Positions 21,301 to 32,558 of a stretch of DNA of 64,000 nt are shown here, piece by piece. Source of the stretch: Gigaspora rosea (taxonomy: Eukaryota > Glomeromycota > Glomeromycetes > Diversisporales > Gigasporaceae); the NCBI GenBank assembly GCA_003550325.1, contig QKWP01000663.1, positions 14,317-78,316 of the forward strand. Reading direction: 5' to 3'. The notes under the pieces are model-generated. The model saw nothing but the letters and a program-made list of their open reading frames with translations, was not told the origin of the DNA and searched no databases. Within the stretch, counting starts at the first letter, position 1. Each line of letters starts with the position of its first letter. The position numbers were made by a program, and so were the translations under genes.

Positions 21301-23445
21301 CAGCTTGAGGAACTTGAACAAGCACAAAGTCAATATCTAACGAATTATCTAATAAAAGGAATAAACTCTACTCAATTCAAACAATAATCAGTACTAAAAA
21401 AAAGACTACAACAATTACAATGGGCGGCGAATACAAACGAATCGATCCTTATAACCAAACCAATCTTCATAGCTAAAGAGAATAAAACATATACTGCACA
21501 AGCAATCCAAGCAATGCACAGACTACAAATCCAACTATCAAGAAACCTCAATGAATGGCCAATACCAAAAGACGTACTCGGAACATCAATAAATTATATA
21601 TTAGAGAATATGAACCAAGCATCAGAAATAAAAGAAAAAATGAATGCTCATGATATATATGCAATAGAACAATTCCTAAATTATAACAACACAAAATGTA
21701 TTAGCTGGAGAGAGATTCATAACAATATAAAAAAGATACCTAAAGGAAGAGAACCAAGTTGGTTTAAAACAACAATAGAGACGATAGAAGCGAAGGACCA
21801 TCCCAAAGAAATGCTACATACCCCAAATCCATTCATACTAAACAAATGGAAAGAGGACAGTAAGAGTAGATGGATAATCACAAATGGAAAAACAGTTGGA
21901 AAAATCTCCAGCATAAAAAAAGGAATCGTTAAGATTTTACATTGAAAAATAAATGTCCTCAACGAAGTAACAAGATGCAATAGGTGTGTACTGAATGACA
22001 GAACACTCAAATTAAAGAATTGTACTATTACAAGGTATCAAGAAGAGATACACGTCCTACAGAAAGACAAAAAGCGAGTGATCCATGTCGATGTAAAAAG
22101 TTTAATGAAGATCGGGAAACAAAAAGCAACAAAAAAAAAATAAAAACCCTAGAAAACACATTCGCAAAAGCAATAACAAGTTCAATAACCCAATAATGGA
22201 CAAGCTAAAAAGTGCAGTTTGGGGAAAGAAAACCTTGGAGATCGATTTAACATTGGGAGAACAAAACCTAAGGAGAATAACGAAACCTAGTCTAACAATA
22301 AAGATACAACAAGTAAACAAAATATGGACAATAACAAACAACATATCACCAACAAAACCTCATATAACACTTTCTGGAATATATATGATACTTGGCGTAA
22401 CTCACAAAAAAACAAAAATAAGAATAAACACTAATTCTGACCAGTTAAAAAAGAAAATAGATGAAATTAAAGAACTAGACCCAGTATACGTACTGAGGCT
22501 ATGCAAAGAAAATTATGGAAACATCTTAATAGCGATTAAGGGAGAAGTAATAGACAGAGAGGAAAACTTGGACATAATGATAAACAAAGAAAAAAATATA
22601 ACAGTGACGCACAAGAGATAACGGAAATTAGTTTTGACCCCCAGAAACTAACAAGAAACTATCATACCCTACAGTACTGTCAAGATGTAACTCCATTCTG
22701 TAATAGGAAATTAATCAAACAAATAATCAGAGCGGAAAATACAACAAAATGGTTGGGACAAAACAGAATAAGATATTGGAAAGAAACCACACCAGAGATC
22801 AACTGGAGCGCCACAATAATATATCTATCACATACTGAGAGACCCCTAAGTTTGGGCACCGACCCAACACAATCCAAGATAAAAAATTTCAAAATAAAAT
22901 CAATAACTAACGAACTTCCAAACTACATTAACTTACACATTAGAAACCCCAACAAATATAAGAATTGCTTATGTGCAAGATGCATGCAAATGAAAGAAGA
23001 TACATCACACCTATTAAGCTGCAAAGAAAATGAAGAACCACTGGAAAGAATAATAACAGAAGTAATCAGGAAGATCTATAAAAAAGAAACTATTAACGAC
23101 GAAGACCTAAAAGAGTTCACGAAAGAATACACAGACTTACATATCAAGAAAGGGTACCAATCGGGTTTATAACCGAAAAAACGATGGGGATTGAACCGTC
23201 TAACAAAAAAAAAGAAAAAATACGCAAGTGAAATCCACTATGAAATAACAACACAAATATACGAAAAGGTATGGCTTCCAAGTAAGAAGACGAGATACAA
23301 TGAGACAGTTGATCTGAACCTTCCAACGATATCCTCAGAAGAAAGAAAATACGAAATAGAAGATAATCATAGAAGATTCTCGAAATGGCAACAAAACTTC
23401 ATTTTATATAGTCAATTCCCGTTTAATAGTATTTACGAAGACTAG
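18379..23445 (+). pseudogene. LINE A ORF2: AP-endonuclease and reverse transcriptase
   Basis: ORF2 starts at ATGTCTGA, overlapping the ORF1 stop. The endonuclease has ITHNIQGL, MAETNLK, MGDFNTN, SQIDDIW and DSDH, the usual catalytic set for nicking target DNA. The RT (about 20070-21340) has KKATGPTGIS, an AYDS motif, GVDQGETFSP, and catalytic YMDD at 20804-20815. Further on is an RNase H-like segment lacking acidic residues (about 22196-22621) and a CCHC motif CARCMQMKEDTSHLLSC (near 22970). Stops occur at 18814, 19012 (TAG where LINE B has TGG), 19078, 19147 and elsewhere, with several frameshifts. The part around 19860-20160 is scrambled by the assembly join. Confidence 0.85.
19863..20155 (+). 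other. Assembly join: single N flanked by duplicated sequence
   Basis: A lone N lies at 19952. The ~89 bases before it (19863-19951, encoding VITNAPNKKATGPTGIS) recur at 20066-20155. The ~93 bases at 19625-19717 recur at 19955-20048. LINE B shows that ~40 residues between KEHFE and the NAP motif are missing here. This looks like two contigs joined without resolving an overlap, not a biological duplication. Confidence 0.8.
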
Positions 23446-23602
23446 AGGTCTGGTGGTCTATCTAGCTAAGATAAGGTCAAGAGTAAAATAGCTCTCACCT
23501 ATAAACCCGTAGTAGATAGGAAATATAATGTACTTATATATAAATTATAAAATATCGAAATAAAGGTTTAGAGGAAGGACCTCTCTTAAAAAAAAAAAAA
23601 AA
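23446..23602 (+). promoter_or_regulatory. LINE A 3' UTR with stem-loop and poly(A)
   Basis: The stop is followed by AGAGGTC, then a conserved block (AAGATAAGGTCAAGAGTAAA), an AATAAA-like signal (CGAAATAAAGG), and the hairpin AGAGG-AAGGA-CCTCT directly before A16. LINE B has the same order with AGAGG-ATAGA-CCTCT. Some LINE reverse transcriptases recognise a 3' stem-loop to start target-primed synthesis, and that is the likely role. AGAGGTC after the stop could also pair with GACCTCT at the end. Confidence 0.7.
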
Positions 23603-23805
23603 AGTATTTAAAAATAAGAATTGATAATCTAAATTTATTTATTTAAAAATAACATGTATACATATATATGTGTGTCTAACCTGCAAATAACTATAACAAA
23701 ATAATTTTTAAGTTATTGTTTTTAACAAAAAGCTAACTTTTTTACTAGTATTTTTATTTATTTTATTTTTTTTATATAAATATAGTACTTCTTTTGGTTA
23801 AATAA

Positions 23806-23958
23806 TAAGGGCAGTGTCATTAATCATCTGATTATTTTTTATCAGAGGCCTACCCCCTCCCTCTTCCTTAATATATAAATAGTCAGGTTCTTATATATAA
23901 TTTCAACTTTTTTTACCCCCCTCCCCTCCTAAAAAATCACCTGATTTTTGTTACTCCC
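23806..23958 (+). repeat. Dispersed repeat, copy 1 (partner 50068-50445)
   Basis: A ~150-bp unit running from GGCAGTGTCATTAATCA to AATCACCTGATTTTTGTTAC. It aligns with the reverse complement of 50068-50445 once the inserted element there is removed. Both edges carry AATCASSTGATT-like motifs in inverted orientation. Non-coding. Confidence 0.6.
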
Positions 23959-24314
23959 CTAAGTTTATTTTAAAGTTTGATATACTAAATAATCAAAAGT
24001 ATAATTTCTTTGGCTCTATAATAATAGCAACTTTATTTTCTAACAAAAACATTTCTAATAGCCTATTTTATCAATAGAAGTTTTTATAAAATATTTTTTT
24101 TTAATCAAACTAATTATTAGAAAACTTAATTATTTAATATAAAGTATAATAATAATCTATTTTTTTTTAGTTCAGAAAAATGGTTTTAAATAAATAGGCT
24201 ATTAAAAATTTTGTATTGATTGAATGATATTTCAGAAAAATAAATATTAAAATTTGTTATATTAGTAAAATAAATTATTAGCATTGGCAATATTTTACAA
24301 AAGATGTTTATTTT
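23959..24314. other. AT-rich DNA, nothing recognised
   Basis: Short A/T runs only; no open frame or repeat edge was identified. Confidence 0.5.
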
Positions 24315-25842
24315 TTGGTGCACCTGCACCACGGTGCACCCCTAGTCACATGATCAATTTACATAATACAGATTTTTTTGATTTCAATACTACATATAAC
24401 GATAATAATAAAATATATTGGTAATAATAATGTATGTTGAATGATCTGTGTAAAAAATCAAGAATTGCCATAAAATACATCACTATATAATGAACTAAAA
24501 AAAAAAAAAAACTAAAACAACCAATATACTAACACCACTAACTATTCTAACCTTAGCCTAACCCTAACTCTAAACCTTAACAAGCTAAACATAAATTCTA
24601 ACCAATAACCAGTACCAAAACCACGAAACAATACAAAAATCCACAAAAATACAATAACGGCAAAACTATTAAGTTATCAAATTCATAAAGCTGAAAAACT
24701 AGCTATAGTACTACCAATGACAACAATGAATTCACCTTCATTGACCAATTCACCCCCGATAACACCACCAACAATGAATTTACCATCAATGGCGCACCAG
24801 TATAACATAATCAACAAAACTCATAGCACACCAGAATGACAAAGCAAAAAGAACAGAAACCGGCAAGAGAACCTGCATAATGATATTACTAACTATTCTA
24901 AAAAGCATAATTGAATGCATTCAAAAACAAACCCAAAAAAGGTTTAGAAGTATTTCAAGTAATGGAAAAAAAGAAACCAACCCATAAATGTGAACGTGAT
25001 CACAACAACTAGCCTGTATTGAAAAATAAAAGCTTTAGTTAACATATTATAAGAAAAAAACCACAAAATATAGTAGTACACCTATTGTCCAAAGTACCGG
25101 AAGGAACTCATATTACATGACACCAGAAATGACAAAATTTGTTACCTAGAGAAGAAGTACCACTTAACCAAATAGATGTAAACAAAAAGAAGCTACCAAA
25201 AACACGTCTATATTAACAGCCACATTAGTGAAAAAACTCTATTTCATTGGTACTAGTAACGACAGTACTAGTAAAATGACAGTATTAGTACAATGACAGT
25301 ACTAGCAATGACAATACCAATAATGAGGACATCTAAATCATGTCCAATTACGTGGTTTTGATTTTTTAATTAAAGTTAGTGTAAGGGTTAGTTTGGGGTT
25401 AGGGTTAGAGCATATCTTATAGTAAAATTGTCCTTCCAACATTTTTTATTAATGCACCAAGATGGGTTTAGACTTTTGTTTTTTGTATTTTGCGACTTTT
25501 GCTTTTTTTTCACTGTTTTTGTCTCTTCGGGCTGATCCGTATTGATAAAAATAAACAATTCTATTGACTCTATGTCATGTGATGGACATAGCTTAAGACA
25601 ACTCCAATAACGGCAACACCAATAATAGTAACACTAGTAACAGTGACACCAGTAACAATGAAATTCTATAAATAGGGAAAAGAAGGCAGCTTAGTTAAAT
25701 GCGTCACAAACTAAAAAAAAAAACAGAAAAAAATAAAAAAAATCTAGAAAAAAAATATAGAAAAAAAACCTGGTGATTATCAATATGATGATCACTATTT
25801 ATCCCTGTGATCAGGGGTGCACCGTGGTGCATAGTGCACCAA
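24315..25842. mobile_element. 1.5-kb element with GTGCACC-rich inverted ends
   Basis: The ends TTGGTGCACCTGCACCACGG (left) and, on the other strand, TTGGTGCACTATGCACCACGG (right) match over ~30 bp including CGGTGCACCCCT. The interior is non-coding. It holds telomere-like CCTAACCCTAACTC (left arm, ~24550) and GGTTTGGGGTTAGGGTTAG-like sequence (right arm, ~25395) in inverted order. It also has short ACTAGTAAYGACAGT repeats at 25240-25330 and 25600-25665. No TSD could be assigned. A shorter relative is at 36064-36370. Confidence 0.6.
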
Positions 25843-26203
25843 ATTATAATCCCCTTTACAAAATTTCAAAATTTTTAAATTTTTAAAATTTAATATAAAA
25901 TTTTATATTATTATTTTATATTTTTTTAAGAAAAACTCAATATTTATATATCTTTTATTATTATTCATATTATTTATTATATATATAAAAAAAAACCCTT
26001 TCCTGTTCACCCCTAAAAATCGCAAAACACAACAAACAAAAATTTCATCAGCGGAAAAGAGCATCCTTCGCATAATAACTAAGCTTAATTAAGTATTAAC
26101 TAGACAGAAATTGTCTGGGCTTCCCTTCACAACGTCCAATATAAAGCGAAGTCAAAGTCGAACCACCTGTACGCTTTCTTCTGCTTTAAAACTATTGCCG
26201 ACT

Positions 26204-28515
26204 ATGTTGGCAACACAAGATTCTAGTATCACCAACATGGACACTCAAGAAGAGGACGATAACTGTACTTTTATGGAAATAGACCACTACAACACGGAAC
26301 AAGCAACAAAAAAAATCTAAAGCTGAGACTTCACCATATGTTGCAGTATGGCCAGGAACCCTCCTCCCAATAAAAGTGTCGAAGAAAATTCGGATGTTTC
26401 TGGGGAATCTGTGTTGATCCCGAAAAATTCACCTATGATGTCAGCTCACCTGCTGATCAAAACAAACTCTACAAATTTCTCAGAACCCGCATCAGTACCT
26501 ATTACATTTTCCCACGATAACCCCTATGTGTGTCACGAGGCCACAACAACAACCCAAACTGATTATCCGACTGTGGGAACACAGGCCCTGAGCCAACAAC
26601 CGGAATCAAATACCTCAACAACCTCACAGAACGACCCATCTCAACATGTGTTCACCGAAAAAACTTCTTCGACTTAGATATCGATACTGTTGAAATCAAT
26701 AAACGACGCCCACCAGCTGACCCTACGAATCAACAACAGGACATAGACATGCAGATTGTTTCGGATTCTACTATTGAATCAGACCACCTAGAAACGACAC
26801 CTTCAAAGGCCAATAACATACAACTAGAACCAAATACAACCCCTAGGCTCACCTACAGCGCGGTAGCATCAGGAAAAAAAGTTTCTTCTACCAACCAGAA
26901 AGTCAACAGAGGAAGCTTAAACGAATAGAAAGAACAAGTGCAGAACGAATTACGAAATCAAAAGCAAGCCCAGAGGCTTGATAACTTCAATGAAGAAATC
27001 TGGAACATGGATAAAATCACAAAGATCCTATATTCAAAGGAGAATCTCATGGAATTTACGAGATACAAACTGGACACTATACCAACCGATATCCGAATTC
27101 CCACAGCTATTAATGCGAAAATTCACCATAAAGATACTGCATTCTTTCGTTTTTTTACCAGGACAACTGCAGCCCAAGCCCCCACCTAATTGAATTTACC
27201 ACTCTCTTGAGCAAGGCTACAGACTGATACAAAAGACTATATAATATACCCATGACCAACAAAACCAACCGTGACCAAATTTTTTTTCAGCCTCCGTCAA
27301 AAGATTGCAATTGACTACTTGAAAAATTTAGACTTTCTTGAATTAAATGGCCACAAAATTACTAGCTGGTTGTTTTACCTGTGGGGCTTTAGCAAACTAG
27401 AGAAACATGTTGACTTCGGGGTAGCCCGTGCAACAATAAATAGCGTTATTAATGAAGCAATTACTCCCCTTCCTGACAAACCAGAAGATATTCCTGAAGA
27501 TATCTGTACGATTCTACCCTTCCAATTACCAATAGATGATTACCATAATACGTGACAAATAGTCAGCACACTCTGTCTAATTTTTTATTCCAATGCCTTC
27601 TGGAACCTTACTTTTTGCACACGCATACCGTTACCCGCCTACCCCGCAGACTTAACCTCTGAAATAACTAACCACTTCCCAATTACCAATTACGATGAAC
27701 TTCGCTCCCTCTCAGAATACTGTAGGGAATTGCGCAAATACTACATATTCAAAGAATTACTACCCTCATATTTTGACTTACCTGCAGTCGAGACCAAACC
27801 TCATCTTCCAGTAACCCCACAAGAACTAAATAAAGAAATCTGACACCTGTTCCCCTTTGTAGCCAAGAATGAAACTGAATTCAAACGACATATTGAAAAC
27901 TTAAAAGAATACTATTACTTTAAAAGACTTCCAAATGACTATATTCGTCAAAGGCGTCGCTTGCCGAAAAAGCCATCAGAACTAAAACTAAACAAATACT
28001 CTTTTCCCCTCATGGACCTGCCTACAGTACAAAAATTCATTGCCGAAATGGAAGACGAATACTACATTCCTGAACTACTTCCGACCGAGTACTCAGAAAT
28101 TAATTTCATGAAGAAACCCGAACTCCCATGGGACTTCAGAAAAATCCAACAAATTAAACTGAATATACCTATCACAGACCCTAAAGAATTGGTAGCGACT
28201 GCTAGAAAACTACGAAAATTCTACTTCTTCCATCAAATACCACAAACATGGATTAGAATCCCCAAAAAGGAACAACACCAATCTTTTAATAACAAACCAA
28301 AATTACCCACTAACCTCCATTCACTCAAGGAATCAATTGCTGATACAATACCTGATTTATCTATCGACCTACCAATTACTGACTATGAGAAAGTGATCAC
28401 TACAGTAGACATACTCCGTGAATACTTCAACTTCTGTACTACTCCACCTTACTTATTCGAACTACTCGACCGTCTGAAACACAAATGGGACTTATATGAT
28501 TATGATGATGTCTAG
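26204..28515 (+). pseudogene. LINE B ORF1 protein with C-terminal tandem repeats
   Basis: It starts at the conserved ATG (MLATQDSS) but is split into several frames (to 26320; 26348-26677; 26938-27189; 27271-27555; 27961-28515). It matches LINE A ORF1 along its length: TYSAVASG, KDTAFFRFFTR, RQKIAIDYLKNL and HKITSWLFYLWGFSK. Five C-terminal repeats begin near 27676, 27851, 28002, 28168 and 28369, each with the core LR.YY.F..LP. One repeat linker has a TGA near 27841. The last residues DYDDV precede TAG at 28513-28515, inside the ORF2 start region. RNA binding is presumed by position only. Confidence 0.75.
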
Positions 28516-30156
28516 AGAAACTATTGAAACCCAAACACTTGCGCAACTGCTCGACACTAATCTATCACAAATTATATCAAATGAACCAACACCCGACCAC
28601 ACTCTACCATTCACTATCACAAATGAATCAACATTCCTAATTGAGGACGAAATAAACATTGCCACACATAACATTAGAGGACTGACAAAACTAGAAAAAG
28701 CACAAAGTTGGATCGAATACTGTGCCGAATCCAACCTACACATCATATCCCTAACAGAAACCAAACTTACGGACTCACGTACCCTAAACCTCACTAACTC
28801 CTTATACTTTTTTTATTCTTCCAACTTTGAATCATACACAGCCAAGCAAAAGGACTCCAGTTTTGGCACAGCACTAATGATCTGTAACCAGCTACAACCG
28901 TACATTCATGACATCCGCACCCTACCTGGCACTGCCATATACATAGACTTCTACTTCCCTGCCAACAAGACCCGCATCATCTCCACCTATTTACTATCAA
29001 GTTCAAACCATCCCCACCTCAACAAACACACTCAAGAAAAAATCTTCACCTGGTTTCTAGAAGCAAAGAACAGGAACTGGAATATAATTTTACTAGGAGA
29101 CCTAAACACAAATCAGTTTAGAGACAAGAAATTCCCGCTCTTCAACAACCTAAACTCTGCCAATGCCACCAGCCTATTATCATTTTATGACATTACAACA
29201 CCTACATGGAAAGGACCCAACTCAACAAGTCAAATCGACGACTTATGGTGTAACTCTGATATAATCATGAACATGGATAACCCCACAATCACTGACGCCA
29301 GTTACATCACTGGAAGTGATCATAACATTATCTCTACCACATGGCACATCAACATAACAAAACAAAAAAATTATCGAAACAAAAAACGCAAACGAAAAAT
29401 ATATCAGTATACGAAAATAACTATAAAAGACTGGGATGAATTTGCAGCAGAAATTGATAAAAAAATCAAACAAGAACTACCATAGCAGGAAACAGAATGG
29501 GATGCAAAAGAATTAGACAGATGCTGGAACATCTGGACTGCACTGGTCAAGAATATGATGAATAAACTTATCCCCTTCACCTTCACAACTCCTAAGAACT
29601 TCTATGCTCTATCCCTTAAAGCCACCCACTTACACCTTGCACTAAAATCAATGAACAAATGTCTTAGACTCCTGACTACACAACCCTCATCTGAATCGCT
29701 TGACCGATGTAATAAATTACTTTCCACGGCAGCTGAACTTTCAAACACAGAAATCACTCCTCTCACACCAGTTGACCTAGACTCTCTCCTTCCACAAATG
29801 ATCCAACAACTTAAGCAAACTAAACATACTATTTGGACTGCCCGCAACTTAGAAAAACTACAAGAACAAAACGATAAAATAAACTTCTATGTTAATCGTC
29901 GCTACAATGACTTCAAAGATAACACTTCCAGAATGTTAGACAGTATCTTAAAACGAAAATCAGATTCAGTCAGAACAGTTAGAATAATTCTCTCTAACCA
30001 AATACTAACCGAAAAACAAGAAGTCCTAGAACACATACCCACACACTTCGAGAATTGGACTAAAGCCAATCCGCCCAACGAAGAATTAAAAAAGGACTGG
30101 AAAGAAGCCTATCACCCCTTAGCGAGCATAGACCCCTCTATATATGAACCACTAAC

Positions 30157-30229
30157 TCTACCCATCTCTCTTGATAAAATCCAATCCACAATNTCTACCC
30201 ATCTCTCTTGATAAAATCCAATCCACAAT
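30157..30229 (+). other. Assembly join: single N with 36-bp duplication
   Basis: The same 36 bases (TCTACCCATCTC...) stand on both sides of the N at 30193. This is the same kind of unresolved overlap seen in LINE A at 19952. It breaks the RT frame artificially. Confidence 0.9.
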
Positions 30230-32287
30230 TGACAGCGCACCTAAAAATAAGGCTACTAGACCTTCAGCAATTCTAAACGAAATCCTACAACATCTCCCTG
30301 TTGCCGCAATAAAGATACTTCAAAAGATCTTCAACAGCTGTCTAAAACTAAACCGCACCCCGAAAAAATGGCTCTGAGCAAATGTATGGCCCATACCCAA
30401 AAAACCCAAATATAACTACGACCTCAATACCACTAGACCCATCACTCTCATTGACCATACTAGAAAAATTTTTACTAAAATACTAAACAACTGAATGACC
30501 AAAATCATAATGCACTATGAAATATTATCACCAATGAACTTTGCCGCATTCCCCTTTCAATCGACTATCCAACTGGTATCTCAACTAACACATATTTTGG
30601 AGGATGCTATTACTAATAACAAAGAAATATGGGCCCTCTCCCAGGATATGTCCAAGGCATTTGACTCTGTCAATGTCAATACACTGGGGAACGCCCTCCA
30701 CAAAATTAAGATCCCTCAAAACATAATTGACCTCCTCACCCATCTATTAACCAATCGCACAAATCAAGTAATTACAGAACGAGGCTTTACCCCACCATAC
30801 GCTGTACTAGATGGAATTGACCAGGGCAAAACTTTCTCACCGCTACTATGAAAAATATACTACGATCCACTTATCGCTACCATAAATAAACGCTTCCACA
30901 GCTATTCATCCACAATTCCATCCCAGCCTCCCAAATCAATCCACACCTCCATCATGGCTTACATGGATGACTCCCTTTAGATTGCCCCCAATAAACAAAC
31001 CCTAATGGACATCTTGTCTACCATCTCAAGCTTTTACAAGCTCAATAACATCAAAGTCAACCCCACAAAATCATTCTTAATCTCCAATTTCTCAACCCCA
31101 ATACCCAACATCAACTTCGACAATACGATAATCACCGCTCTACCACTCAACACCCCCTTGAAATACTTAGGTGCATGGTTTACAACAGGAAAAACATACA
31201 CACACATACAAAAATTAATTATGGCTAAAATTACCACGAACTTGAAAAAACTCCAACTTGCACGCATAACTGAAAAACAAGCCATCTACATATACAATCA
31301 TGTCATCCTACCTCGCTTTCAATACCGTATCCTCTCCTCTTACCTGAATCCTTCACAGCTAAAACTGATTAACCAATTAATAATCAAGATCGTATGACGA
31401 AAGCGAAGATTGCTAGAAGCTTACCAAACTCCTTTTTACACTGTACAAATATTTACGCACTCACGGATATATCGCAAGCACAACTATCCACCCTTATCTC
31501 TAACCTCCAAAAAGGCTTAAACCACCTGGATTTTGACAAGTCCTATCTTAAGATAAGACTCCAACAAATTCAAAACTCAGCGCACACTAATGAATCCATT
31601 CTGAAAGAATGGCCTGCCCTTCCACATTCACAATATCTCACACATACCTGTCAAGCCCTTTGGGCAATACACAAACTCAATATAAAATTCCTAAGACCAC
31701 TAAACAACTGGCCCATCACAACTAACCTACTAGGCACCTCGATCAACCCAATACTCCTGTCCCACTACAAATGCACACACTTAAAAGAAACCCTGAACTC
31801 ACACGGGATTTCCTGCATCGAGCAATTCATGGACTTTAGAAACCAAAAACTAATAGAATGGAACAACTTTCACCACAATATTAAGAAAATTCCTCGAGGC
31901 AGAATCCCGAAATGGTTCCGACTCATACAAGATCTCATTACCTCTCATGCAACTCCCACACTCAACATCACAAAATTCAACCCCTTCAGCTCCCCCAAAT
32001 GGACCCCTGATAAGAAAGGATGGATAATTACCTCTAGTGGAGAAATCGCAAAAATTTCTAACCAACATACCAATACTAATACACTAAAAGCCAGACATTA
32101 CAATACTTCTAGTAATATGAAATCTGTCAAACCCTGTCCCGGATGTGAACTAAAAAACAAAAAAAAAGAACCTCCCGCTACTACTTTACTATTGATAAAC
32201 GCTTCATACACAACCTCCAAATAGACTGTAAACTCCACATACACGCAAATATCAGTGATATAATATACAGCCTTCGACACCCCTCCC

Positions 32288-32558
32288 CAGTGTTGTCATG
32301 GGACACGAACACGGACGGCGGACAGTCCGGGACGGGACGTCCGGGACATGTCCGCCCAGAATTTTTTTGTCCCGGACATTTTGCGACTCAACACGTGATC
32401 ATCTACCAATAAAATTCGTATAATTCCGCAATTTGATTGGTTTTACCCGGCGGACATGTATCATGTTGGGACATTATTGTGGACATGTCTCGGACGTCCC
32501 GTCCCGGACTGTCCGCGTCCCTGAAAAATCGGCGGGACAATGTCCGTGTACAACACTG
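32288..32558. mobile_element. GC-rich 271-bp hAT-type MITE inside LINE B
   Basis: Ends CAGTGTTGT...ACAACACTG with an exact 8-bp TSD CCCCTCCC (32280-32287, 32559-32566). Long subterminal inverted repeats (GGACAGTCCGGGACGGGACG) give high GC in an AT-rich region. Non-coding. It interrupts ORF2, so it arrived after LINE B. The open frame starting at 32437 begins inside this MITE and only becomes LINE sequence from ~32567. Confidence 0.9.

Larger units (their letters stand above)
15967..23602 (+). mobile_element. LINE A: full-length non-LTR retrotransposon
   Basis: A 7.64-kb element bounded by a perfect 16-bp TSD AGTATTTAAAAATAAG (15951-15966 and 23603-23618). It has a 5' leader, a small 5' ORF, ORF1, ORF2, a 3' UTR and a 16-bp poly(A). 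It shares its plan, 5' leader motif (TTGCCGACTATGTTGGCA) and 3' UTR with LINE B. Several stops and frameshifts show it is no longer active as assembled. The N at 19952 marks an assembly join. Confidence 0.92.

Noticed and set aside
22102..22344. Minus-strand hydrophobic frame in LINE A
   Set aside because: Antisense of the A-rich LINE ORF2; all such minus frames in LINE A (e.g. 16456-16898, 21717-22010) show the same Leu/Phe/Ser bias.
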